DNA from: Nakazawaea peltata | Taxonomy: Eukaryota; Ascomycota; Pichiomycetes; Alaninales; Pachysolenaceae | DNA: 64,000 nucleotides | Assembly: GCA_001599355.1 (NCBI GenBank) | Contig: BCGQ01000008.1 | Location: forward strand, 124,001-188,000 | Direction of reading: 5' to 3' | Shown here: positions 48,096-57,109 of the stretch, piece by piece | How the letters are laid out: the number at the start of each line of letters is the position of its first letter | Position numbering within the stretch: the first letter of the stretch is position 1 | The notes under the pieces: model-generated | Seen by the model: the letters and a program-made list of their open reading frames with translations, nothing else | The model's database searches: none | Told to the model about the DNA's origin: nothing | Made by a program: the position numbers and the translations under genes

Positions 48096-50171
48096 TCAAA
48101 CACTAGATACTATATCATTTGCATGTCTCAATACTTCAACCATCTTAACACATTCCTTTCTTCTGGCAACTGTAAGCTCATTCTCCTTAATCAAAGAATC
48201 CAATTGATTATTTCCATATAATTTCTCCAATAAAACTTTCTGAATATCTTGTTTAGATCTGTTGATCAACTTCAATACCACCAGCTTTGGAATCACATCT
48301 GAAATAGTTCTCTTGACAATATCAAAGTATGATTGGATCAACAATTTGATCACTTCAGTCTCGGTGGTTTCTCTTTCAGACATAGTACCACTGGCACGTA
48401 AGACTGGAGGTGGAGCCTCCATAGCAACGAGTCTCTTCTTGTTCTTGGAACTGAAGAACCCAGAGAAGAATGAGGAACCTCCTTCTTCAGCTCCAGAAGG
48501 AGCTGGTGATACAGCAGGAGCTGGTGCTGCCTTTGGTTTACCAGTCTTTGGATCAATTTGAGCCTGTGGAGTAGGGTGCAATTTCTCTTGGATCATCAGC
48601 ATCAGTTGTGGTCCCTTCAACAAGTCAGGATGAGCTGTATTGATATAGTTTTCCTCCAGCAGGACAATATCTGTCACAAAAGTGTTGGTAGGAATCAAAG
48701 CCTCACGCATATATTGGATGAAAATTTGAGAAATTTGGTCTTTCAATTGAGGATATCTCAGATATTGAGGTTGAGAAAGAATTTGAGAAAGAATCCTTAC
48801 CAATTCATCGAAAATTAAAGTGACACATCTCAAACTTGGGTCTTCAAAACGATGAATTTGTTGTTTAACTAACACTTCAAACAGCTGAGTACCTACAAAC
48901 AATGAAGGGGAAGATCCACTCGAGTTGTACATGATAGTACGGATATCGGCATCTTTGATTTGATCGAAAGGATCCAAAGCATTAACACCATTCTTGAAAA
49001 TTTCATGGAAAACAAAGCTAATACGAGCTCCTCCACTCAACTCCAACGATGAAATCTCCTTCGCCTCACCTTCCAAGATACCAATATAATCCTTACAGAA
49101 GTCTGTGATTACACTCAAGACGATACTGTTTGGAGAGTCGACCATTTCTGGGCCTAAAGCACTCAATTCGTTACGGTACTTCTTCAAAGCAGTCTCAATC
49201 TTCATCTTAATATCAGGTAAAGTCTGTTTGATATGGTGTAAAAGAATCGAATTCAATTTCATGGCCAAATATGGAGTACCACAATAATGCAGCTTAGATC
49301 TATAAGCAGGATGGTTCTCAAAGAACAGCTTCTCATCTTGTAAAGCATCTCTGATAGTTTTACCAGTCTCAATATCCTTTTGACCTCTATTAATAACTGG
49401 AACGTAACCAAGACGTAATGGAATGATACGTCCAGCAAGAATATCGATAACATCAGTACCTTGGTCCATCAAATCAACTTTAGTCAACACACCAATAGTT
49501 CTAGTTCCCTCAGGGTCGACTTCTCTTGCCAATTTTAATCCATCACTGTTGGCCAAATCGGTATTGGCAGCATTAACACTTAAAATAATAGCATTAGGTT
49601 TGGAAATAAACTTCATCAACATATCTTTGATCTGCTTCTCAATATCTTTTGGTTGATCACCAACTGGAACCTTAGTTAAACCTGGCAAATCCACCAAAGT
49701 TAAGGTCAAAACATGAGGCGAATAAATACGCAAATTAATAGGAACTGGACTGATACCTTTATCACCGGTCTTTGCATCGGTCTCACGAATGATCTCCTGT
49801 CTAATCTCGTCAAAGTTAAAGAACTTCTTACTTGGTAAATGCAAGAATTCACCCCATTCTTCGGCATTGTTTTCATTCTTAGTTCCATCGGCGTCAGTGG
49901 TCTTGATATCGATCAAATCCGCCTTGGAAGCGCCGTTAGCACTGGCTCTTCTATTGATCAATTGTAATACCAATGGTCTACGAGTGACAATACCAGTACC
50001 ACGAGGCAAGAAATCACGTCCGACAATGTTCTCCAACACAGATGACTTACCTGAAGACTGAGAACCCACGACCGTGATCTGTGGCAAATCCACAGGAGAG
50101 GTCGAACCACCTCCTAATGGAGCAAGCGCGTCCTGAAGCTTGTTAATGGTTGAGATTAACGTTTCATCCAT
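48096..50171 (-). CDS. VPS1: Dynamin-like GTPase Vps1
   Basis: Membrane-remodelling GTPase for vacuolar sorting, endocytosis and peroxisome fission. The 691 residues start [18 protein letters not shown] and contain the P-loop [10 protein letters not shown] (about 36-45), [23 protein letters not shown], the dynamin middle domain, a proline/alanine insert replacing the PH domain (about 535-560) and a C-terminal GED. Nearly collinear with the 704-residue yeast protein. CTG equals Ala at SKAHYCGT, TQAFEVLV, IVAAEENYI and KGPQAMAM. Confidence 0.97.
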   Translation of the reverse strand: MDETLISTINKLQDALAPLGGGSTSPVDLPQITVVGSQSSGKSSVLENIVGRDFLPRGTGIVTRRPLVLQLINRRASANGASKADLIDIKTTDADGTKNENNAEEWGEFLHLPSKKFFNFDEIRQEIIRETDAKTGDKGISPVPINLRIYSPHVLTLTLVDLPGLTKVPVGDQPKDIEKQIKDMLMKFISKPNAIILSVNAANTDLANSDGLKLAREVDPEGTRTIGVLTKVDLMDQGTDVIDILAGRIIPLRLGYVPVINRGQKDIETGKTIRDALQDEKLFFENHPAYRSKLHYCGTPYLAMKLNSILLHHIKQTLPDIKMKIETALKKYRNELSALGPEMVDSPNSIVLSVITDFCKDYIGILEGEAKEISSLELSGGARISFVFHEIFKNGVNALDPFDQIKDADIRTIMYNSSGSSPSLFVGTQLFEVLVKQQIHRFEDPSLRCVTLIFDELVRILSQILSQPQYLRYPQLKDQISQIFIQYMREALIPTNTFVTDIVLLEENYINTAHPDLLKGPQLMLMIQEKLHPTPQAQIDPKTGKPKAAPAPAVSPAPSGAEEGGSSFFSGFFSSKNKKRLVAMEAPPPVLRASGTMSERETTETEVIKLLIQSYFDIVKRTISDVIPKLVVLKLINRSKQDIQKVLLEKLYGNNQLDSLIKENELTVARRKECVKMVEVLRHANDIVSSV

Positions 50172-51078
50172 CTTGATATTTGTCTAATTTGATGCTCAAT
50201 GGCTTGTCTATGATTGATTCCAATTACTTGTACCGCCGTTGTAATAAATAAACAAGTGTTAAATAGAAATGGGGGGAGGTACAGCCATTTTTTGGGAGAG
50301 ATGATTTCCGAATATGGTAAGTACTGAAAGGGGTATATTGTTTCGCGCACTACTGGGCTGAGCGGATTTGGGGAATTTGGGGAATTTACACGACTATTTG
50401 ACTCACACTAATTGGATACAGTTAGAAATACAGATCATCTGGACAGAAGATTTCCAGATGAGATTACGGTTGATAGTGTTAGGTTTAGCAATCTTCGATC
50501 AATTTACTCACTATTCCTTATCATTAGATCATCTCATTTCTACTCATTATCTCCTCATTTACAAACTTTGCGCCCAACTTTAAAGACAAAACTTTAAATC
50601 TGTCCAAGCCAGGCCCCCGGGTCGGACCCGTCACGGGTGACTCGTCACTCAGCCACAAAACAACGAAATTACCACAATTCATTACAAATCAATCCTAACA
50701 TTTCACCAACTTCCAACCCTTATCTCAATCTCTCCTTATCTAAAATATCTCTCACAATCTACAGAGCAATCTATACATCACCACCCCTTTCATACCTACC
50801 TCTATCCTCCGCAAATCTACCCTTCAAACCTAACAATTAGTGACGCAATCCCAAGATAACGATAAGCCACACCAAAAACAAAAATCTCTTCCCGCCCAAA
50901 CAGCCACTCAAAAGGGAAAAAAGATAAGCAACTGATAACACCAAAAGCAGGAAAAAATTTTTCCCTTATCTTATCTATGGAGAATCAGAAGGTTGACAGA
51001 TTTTTTTTCTACTTCGACATATATATAAATATATATATATTAGTAAGTTGCATGACTGAGTAATTAGGTGGAACCACA
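50172..51078. other. Divergent intergenic region VPS1 / orphan membrane protein
   Basis: About 907 bp. It contains a cluster of nested inverted repeats at 50619-50648, the A/T palindrome GGAAAAAATTTTTCCC at about 50953-50968, and a TATA-type run (atatatataaatatatatat) at about 51020-51045 just before the orphan gene. No RNA gene or convincing ORF was seen. Confidence 0.55.
50619..50648. promoter_or_regulatory. Cluster of three perfect short palindromes
   Basis: GGGTC-G-GACCC (50619-50629), CCCGT-C-ACGGG (50627-50637) and GTGAC-TC-GTCAC (50637-50648) overlap or abut. Such closely packed inverted repeats suggest binding sites for dimeric factors, for instance zinc-cluster or bZIP proteins. They are about 430 bp from the orphan ORF and 450 bp from VPS1. 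Confidence 0.5.
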
Positions 51079-51963
51079 ATGTACGTCCAGGTCTTGGTGC
51101 ATATCATCAATGTGGTGCTCTTTGTGCTCCCCATTCACTCCACTCTCCGGGACGAGTCTCCAATAGACTCGCTACTGCTGCGACTATTCCACAGTCTGCT
51201 ACTATTCATTGCCAGTTGCCTTTACTTGGCCAGCTGTATAGTCCAACTCAACTACTACAAAATTGTGTATTTCATATTATTTTCGGTACTGCTTGTGATT
51301 CCACTTCTGCGCGCCCTTCGAAGATACTTGGTTTATAGTCATTCCAGCAATCCTAGTGAGCGTGGGGTTCTTTATATTCATGATGAGAACAGTAGGATTG
51401 GGTCTCCAAATTATGGCTCCAGTTCTCAAAATGATGAGTCAGGAAGTTCAAAACGTGACCTGAATGTCGAATTTTTCATTAACGAACCCGACGACGATAA
51501 TGATGACATAGATACTCTGGAATCTGGAGAAAACAGAGCCCGTTTCAAATTACATCTGCCTGTACTAGCCACATTACTTCTGTTATCCCCTGTACAAACA
51601 GAGCTGGCTCCAATTCATGATACCAAGACTGCTGCAGGCAGTGGTCTTTTCATTCTGGCTTTATCTTTCAAGATGCACTTTGAAGTGCTTGAAACCCTCG
51701 CTATTTCCGCTCTTTTGCTCTCAAGATGTATCGCATACTTCTCTTTTGATAAGAGCCGCTTGAGCCTAGCCTATTTCTACCGTTCGGTCCTGGAATTAGC
51801 ACTGTTATCAACTGCAGGTATTCTTTGTTGCTGCTTTTCAAAAATTCCAGCTGTTTCCTCGACTTTTGTATTACAGACTGGTGGTCATAACTTTTTATTA
51901 TACATCTTAGTACTACAGTCTTTGATCATGTCTGTTTCGGCTTATCTGTGGATTCCTAAATAG
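51079..51963 (+). CDS. Orphan multi-pass membrane protein
   Basis: I do not recognise this 294-residue protein. It has hydrophobic helices near 1-20, 36-60 and 64-82, then a polar, acidic loop of about 80 residues (NEPDDDNDDIDTLESGE), then four or five further hydrophobic helices (about 158-290), giving seven or eight passes. No conserved motif was seen. The start ATG at 51079 lies 34 bp after a long TATA-like run. The well-balanced ORF and strong promoter-like sequence argue that it is a real gene. Confidence 0.7.
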   Translation: MYVQVLVHIINVVLFVLPIHSTLRDESPIDSLLLRLFHSLLLFIASCLYLASCIVQLNYYKIVYFILFSVLLVIPLLRALRRYLVYSHSSNPSERGVLYIHDENSRIGSPNYGSSSQNDESGSSKRDLNVEFFINEPDDDNDDIDTLESGENRARFKLHLPVLATLLLLSPVQTELAPIHDTKTAAGSGLFILALSFKMHFEVLETLAISALLLSRCIAYFSFDKSRLSLAYFYRSVLELALLSTAGILCCCFSKIPAVSSTFVLQTGGHNFLLYILVLQSLIMSVSAYLWIPK

Positions 51964-52567
51964 TTTTGGCATATATATCACAATTGCATTTATTCATTTT
52001 ATTGATTACTACGCCTCGAGTAGGGTTATCACCTTCTACCCCAATAAACGTCTTCCCAACTTCATGTCAAGCTAGCGTTAGCTATATCCTATCAATTTAA
52101 CGGACCATTTTAACTAATCATTTTAACTAACCCCTCGGCAAATAGTTATGTACCGTCGGCACTTATCATTTGGTAGTGTACTACCAATATTCCATTTTAG
52201 GCATCCACTTTATTAGCCTACATTTAGCCGCTAATATTTCGTAGTTTGCTCATTCATGTTTCTTAGTACCGTCTGATCATTAAGTATACTAAAAAAGGTG
52301 CCAATCATAAATGTCGATCTTTGAGTTTTCATTCCATAGCTCAGCATACTGCCCAGTATTGTCAAGTCTCTTCCTGTCCCAGTCTCCTCGTCTTCCCTCT
52401 CATCCTCCTCTCATCCTCTCCCTTCCCTCCCTCCTCTCCATCCTCTCCCTTTCATAATCTGCTCAGTAGTGCACCGAATTCAAACGCCCTGACTAAAAAA
52501 ATCAACAATCTCTTCATTTAGTCTCTTTTATACTCCAAATAACCATCCCATTCATACACCTCACAAG
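51964..52567. other. Intergenic region upstream of PAP1
   Basis: About 604 bp, with C/T-rich tracts (52370-52450) close to PAP1, and a repeated ccattttaacta(a/c) sequence near 52107-52130. No gene or RNA was recognised. Confidence 0.55.
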
Positions 52568-54424
52568 ATGTCAACAGTACAGCGGCAATATGGTATCACG
52601 CCTCCTGTATCCGTGGCAAGTGCAACTCCGGAAGAAAACGCCTTGAATGAGAAATTGATTGACGAATTAAAAAGACAAGGCACTTTCGAAAGCGCCTCCC
52701 TGACTGAAAAGCGTGAAGTCCTGTTGAAAACTTTGCAAACTTTACTGCAAGAGTTCGTTTATAGGGTGAGTATTTCAAAGAATATGACTGAGGGAATGGC
52801 TCGTGACGCGGGCGGTAAGGTGTATACCTTTGGATCCTATAAATTGGGTGTCCACGACCCAGGTTCCGATATCGATACTTTACTTGTCGTGCCAAAGCAT
52901 GTAACAAAGCAGGATTTCTTCACTGTATTTGACGAGATTTTGCGTACTAGACCTGAATTGGATGATATTGTGCCTGTTCCGGACCTGTATGTTCCAATTA
53001 TCAAGATCAAATTCTCCGGTATTGATGTGGATTTGATCTGTGCTCGTCTTGATATTCCTCAAGTTCCTTTGAATCTCAATTTGAATGACAATACTTTATT
53101 AAGAAACATCGATGAGCCAAGTGCTAGACTGTTAAATGGTACCAGAGTTGCAGATCAGATCTTAGACTTAGTCCCAAGACCAATTGTATTCAAACATGCC
53201 TTGAGATGTATCAAATTATGGGCTCGTAGAAAACTGGTGTATGGAAATATCTTTGGTTTCCCAGGTGGTGTTGCATGGGCTTTATTGGTAGCTCGTATCT
53301 GTCAATTATACCCTAACCTGGTTAGTTCCACTATTATTGCCAGATTCTTCTTCATTTTAAGACAATGGCACTGGCCAGAACCAGTTTTACTCAAAAAAAT
53401 TGAAGATGGTCCACTTCGATTAAACATCTGGAACCCACAAAGAAACCCAAAGGATAGAAAACATATCATGCCAGTTATCACCCCTCTGTATCCTTCAATG
53501 TGTGCTACTCATAACATCACCAAATCCTCTCAAAAAGTTATCATGGATGAATTTGCCAAAGCTTCAGAAGTCATGAACGATATCGCCAAGGGAACCAAAC
53601 AATGGAGTGATCTTTTCAAGAAACATGACTTCTTTTATAAGTATAGATTCTACCTTACCATTGTCGTAGCCACCAAGAACTCATATGAAGACCATTCCAA
53701 ATGTAAAGGTATGGTGGAAAGTAAAGTGCGGTTGTTGATTCAACGTTTGGAAAATGTAGAAGGAGTGGATTTGCTGCATCCTTTTGTAGAGCCATTTGAA
53801 AAATCATACAAATTACAAGAAGCCAACATCAGAAAGTTCATTGACGGTTATGGAACCTTGAAATCAGAGCAAGAATGTAAGGAAATAGCCGAGGAATTGA
53901 GTGAAGAAGAATTGGAGCTGTTAAAAACTAAAGAAGAAGCTAAAAAGGAAGAAGAATCCAAAGAAGATTCTAAAGAGGACACCAAGAAGGAAGATTCAGC
54001 TGACTCTTCATCTCAGCTGGCATTACATACTATGAGATTATACATCGGCCTTGTAATCAACTTGAGAGACAACCAAGATAAGACCTTGAATTTACAAGAA
54101 CCTTGTCAAGATTTCTATAAAATAATCAAGGAGAACAGTGATTATAATGAACAAATCAACTCGGTCAGTGTTAAGCATGTGAAACTTTATGATTTACCAA
54201 ATGATGTCTACGATGAGGGAGAATTGAGACCTGTCAGAGAGAAGAAACGCAAGACTGATAAGAAAGCATCAGGGAAGAAGAAACCTAAGAGTGACAGTAA
54301 GGCAGCTACTTCTGAAGCAACTACATCAGCTGTTGCTCCTGCTGATGCCTCCACTTCTGCCCCTGCTGATGTTTCAGCTGCTCCGGCACCAGCTACGGCT
54401 ACTGCCACCGCCTCAACTTCCTAA
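52568..54424 (+). CDS. PAP1: Nuclear poly(A) polymerase Pap1
   Basis: Template-independent polymerase that adds poly(A) tails in the cleavage and polyadenylation factor. The 618 residues hold the nucleotidyltransferase motif GSYKLGVHDPGSDIDT (about 90-105, with the catalytic aspartates), the third Asp in IDVDLICARL, the central domain (FPGGVAWALLVAR) and the RNA-binding domain. CTG as Ala gives DLAHPFVEPFE, which fits the family. The last about 80 residues are unusual: a basic Lys stretch and then an Ala/Ser/Thr/Pro low-complexity tail. A Lys/Glu insert interrupts the RNA-binding domain near 455-475. Converges with the sugar-porter gene, 61 bp apart. Confidence 0.96.
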   Translation: MSTVQRQYGITPPVSVASATPEENALNEKLIDELKRQGTFESASLTEKREVLLKTLQTLLQEFVYRVSISKNMTEGMARDAGGKVYTFGSYKLGVHDPGSDIDTLLVVPKHVTKQDFFTVFDEILRTRPELDDIVPVPDLYVPIIKIKFSGIDVDLICARLDIPQVPLNLNLNDNTLLRNIDEPSARLLNGTRVADQILDLVPRPIVFKHALRCIKLWARRKLVYGNIFGFPGGVAWALLVARICQLYPNLVSSTIIARFFFILRQWHWPEPVLLKKIEDGPLRLNIWNPQRNPKDRKHIMPVITPLYPSMCATHNITKSSQKVIMDEFAKASEVMNDIAKGTKQWSDLFKKHDFFYKYRFYLTIVVATKNSYEDHSKCKGMVESKVRLLIQRLENVEGVDLLHPFVEPFEKSYKLQEANIRKFIDGYGTLKSEQECKEIAEELSEEELELLKTKEEAKKEEESKEDSKEDTKKEDSADSSSQLALHTMRLYIGLVINLRDNQDKTLNLQEPCQDFYKIIKENSDYNEQINSVSVKHVKLYDLPNDVYDEGELRPVREKKRKTDKKASGKKKPKSDSKAATSEATTSAVAPADASTSAPADVSAAPAPATATATASTS

Positions 54425-54485
54425 AACCTACAATCTAAATCTAGTACATAATTAAATTAGAAATCAATTTTATTCATTAACTAAT

Positions 54486-56219
54486 TCATTTAGGCTTAAT
54501 CAACTCCTTGAAACGGAAGTGTGCCAAATGTCCCAAATCTTCCTTGAAGATCAGTAAATTGTGTTGAACCAACTTACGAGTTGGCATCTCAAATACCTCA
54601 TCAATTTCTTCCAAAGTCTTACCCTTCAATTCTGGCATGAACAAGATTTGGTAAATAAGACCAATAACACCGAAACCTCCGTAGAATCCCAAAGTGACAC
54701 CGGTCAAAGTCATTGCATCCTTCATCTTGGTGAAATTGTAAGTAACGATAAAAGCACAAAGGAACAACAACAGAGAAGAACTGGTCATTCCACGAGATCT
54801 CATCTTCATGGAGTAACTTTCCAGAGGAACAACCCAGGTAAGGCAAGCATACGATCCGAAGAAAATCCAGTACAAAATCATACCAGTAAGATAAGTACCT
54901 AACAGAGCAGGTCTGTTTGATTCGATTGGAATCAAGTACCCAATACCAACCAAAATCAAACCTACAAAGAAACAAGGGATCATCAAATTGGCCCAGAAAC
55001 GACGACCAAACTTGTCCATGTACAAAACTGCTGGAGTCGTACCAAGTAATAACAGTCCCGAACCCACTAATGACATGAACACCGATTTCTTGTCATCAAA
55101 TCCGATACTAGCCATCAAAGTCGAAAGGTAATAAAGCATACCATTAGCACCGGTGAATTGACCTAAAATGATCATAATATTAGCAAATACAAATGATCTT
55201 CTGTCTCTTGGGTTTTTAATGAAATTGAACCACACCATCCATGAATCTGAGGCCAGCTCTTTAGAATCTGGATCATTAACTGTCTCGTCATGGACCATCT
55301 TGTTATGACAGATTTCTACAAATTCTAACTTGTTCTTTGGAAGAGAAAGATCTCTCAATCTTCTCCAAATACCAAACAGATGGCCCTGTTGACCTTTATG
55401 GACCAAATATCTTGGAGATTCAGGTAACAAGAACATTCCGAAGAAAAGCAGAGTAGAGAATACCAAGGAAGATCCCAACATATATCTCCAGTTACCTTCA
55501 ACATTAACAAAGATAGCCAGGATCACAAAACCACAAACCTCACCAAAGGCGATATTCCATTGGTACAAACTGACAATAGAACCTCTGGTCTCCAGGGGAA
55601 TACATTCACTCACATATGTTGGAACGGTACTTCCCTCCAAACCGACACCGACACCCAAGATAAAACGGCCCGGATACATTTCCAGAGTGTTGTGCAGCAG
55701 CAGCTCCAAAATGGCCCCAATTGTGTAGAAACCACAGGCAATGATAATTGCCATTCTACGACCACACCATTCATTAATTGGAGACATCATCAAAGAACCA
55801 AGGGTAGCACCAAGAGGCATCAAGGCATTTACCAATGAACTCTCAGCGTCGGTCAAATGTAAATCAGAAGGTAAGTAAAGGTTTGCACCACTAATCAAAG
55901 ATTGGTCAAGACCAGAAAGGAAACCACCACAAGAAGCAAATACCAGAAGCATCAACAAAACGTGAGACTGCTTCTTCAATTTAAGCTCCCATTCTAGGAA
56001 TTGAAACCGGTGCCAAAAACCTTTTGGTTGGGCCTGGTATTCCAGGTACATTGCCTCATACTTTTTCATCTCTTCGTCGATATCATAGCCGGTTTCCTGA
56101 AGAAAGTTAATGTTTTCTTCGGTCAATCCCTCAGTATCATACTTGATCTGGAGTTTTTCCGAAGACGTGATCTTGTGCTCGATAGAGTGAACTGAGTTCA
56201 CTGATCCGCTGTCACTCAT
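54486..56219 (-). CDS. Sugar-porter family MFS transporter
   Basis: Plasma-membrane transporter of the MFS sugar-porter family (577 residues, about 12 helices). The signatures LVNALMPLGATLGS, NEWCGRRMAIII, PGRFILGVGVGLEGSTVPTY, PESPRYLVHKGQ and ELKGKTLEEIDEVFE are typical of the family. It has a longer acidic N-terminus and a long central loop. Substrate is not predictable by eye; the sequence is not of the close Hxt type and may carry a polyol, inositol or another sugar. The frame continues upstream to a TTG at 56327; the ATG at 56217-56219 is preferred. Confidence 0.85.
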   Translation of the reverse strand: MSDSGSVNSVHSIEHKITSSEKLQIKYDTEGLTEENINFLQETGYDIDEEMKKYEAMYLEYQAQPKGFWHRFQFLEWELKLKKQSHVLLMLLVFASCGGFLSGLDQSLISGANLYLPSDLHLTDAESSLVNALMPLGATLGSLMMSPINEWCGRRMAIIIACGFYTIGAILELLLHNTLEMYPGRFILGVGVGLEGSTVPTYVSECIPLETRGSIVSLYQWNIAFGEVCGFVILAIFVNVEGNWRYMLGSSLVFSTLLFFGMFLLPESPRYLVHKGQQGHLFGIWRRLRDLSLPKNKLEFVEICHNKMVHDETVNDPDSKELASDSWMVWFNFIKNPRDRRSFVFANIMIILGQFTGANGMLYYLSTLMASIGFDDKKSVFMSLVGSGLLLLGTTPAVLYMDKFGRRFWANLMIPCFFVGLILVGIGYLIPIESNRPALLGTYLTGMILYWIFFGSYACLTWVVPLESYSMKMRSRGMTSSSLLLFLCAFIVTYNFTKMKDAMTLTGVTLGFYGGFGVIGLIYQILFMPELKGKTLEEIDEVFEMPTRKLVQHNLLIFKEDLGHLAHFRFKELIKPK

Positions 56220-57109
56220 TTTGCAGTATTTGTTAATTGGTGAAACTAGTAGAAAAGATGTGGGGGGAACCCATGTATAAATAAGGGTCCTTGGTCCCTG
56301 TCCCACCGCAATGCAGCAACGCAACAACCAATGATCATTCTATTTTCCATTTTAAATGACCATCCATGACGTTACCGCACCCAATTTTATTATATACAAT
56401 AGTCTCGGAACAATAATAGCCTCTTTTGCACATTATAATTTTAATTTTTGGTATGCTTAGTCTAAAGATGAAAACTTCGCAGGACAATAACGAAACGGCT
56501 TTGCCCAGCACTCAGGTAATCTGACCTGCGGGAAGCCCCACCACTCGCATCATTTCAGGCCATCCCTCCGATATCCCCTCCCCATCACCCCCAATTAATT
56601 ATGACGTTATGCGGAGGAACTAGGCATTTATTTCCTAATCCGGTAATCTATGGTGCAGAACCCCTCTTTGCTCCTCAGTGGAGAACTAGCGAAGCAAGAT
56701 CTTGAGGAGGGGGGAACCAAGTGGGTTGGGGGAATGATCACGGAGAAATCACTTTTAAACACACGAGGGAACTAGTCGGATACGATTTCTACAAACAGAT
56801 TGAAATTTGGATGGGTTCAAGACCCTGAATTTGAGAAATCTCGGCTTTTCAAATAGTCGTGTATGAATGACTAATTCGCCTAAATTGGTTTGCCGAGCCC
56901 CTCTCCCCTCCAAAACCGAGTATTCCCGGTTTTCTGGGGGAATTACCCCCTTCTTCAATTAATACCTCTTAAATTCGTAAATTTAACATAAAATACCTAA
57001 AAAATTCTATTCAAATACTATAAAAGATTGAAATGGGAACAATTTGGACTCCCAAACGAAATAACGAAAGAACTTGCGACGAAAACAAAAAGGGGGTAAC
57101 ATACATAAC
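56220..57109. other. Intergenic region between two minus-strand genes
   Basis: About 890 bp holding the sugar-porter promoter and the wall-protein 3' end. An inverted repeat ctcctca/tgaggag lies around 56670-56710. TATAAAAG at about 57018-57025 on the plus strand has no gene after it. Nothing else recognised. Confidence 0.5.
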
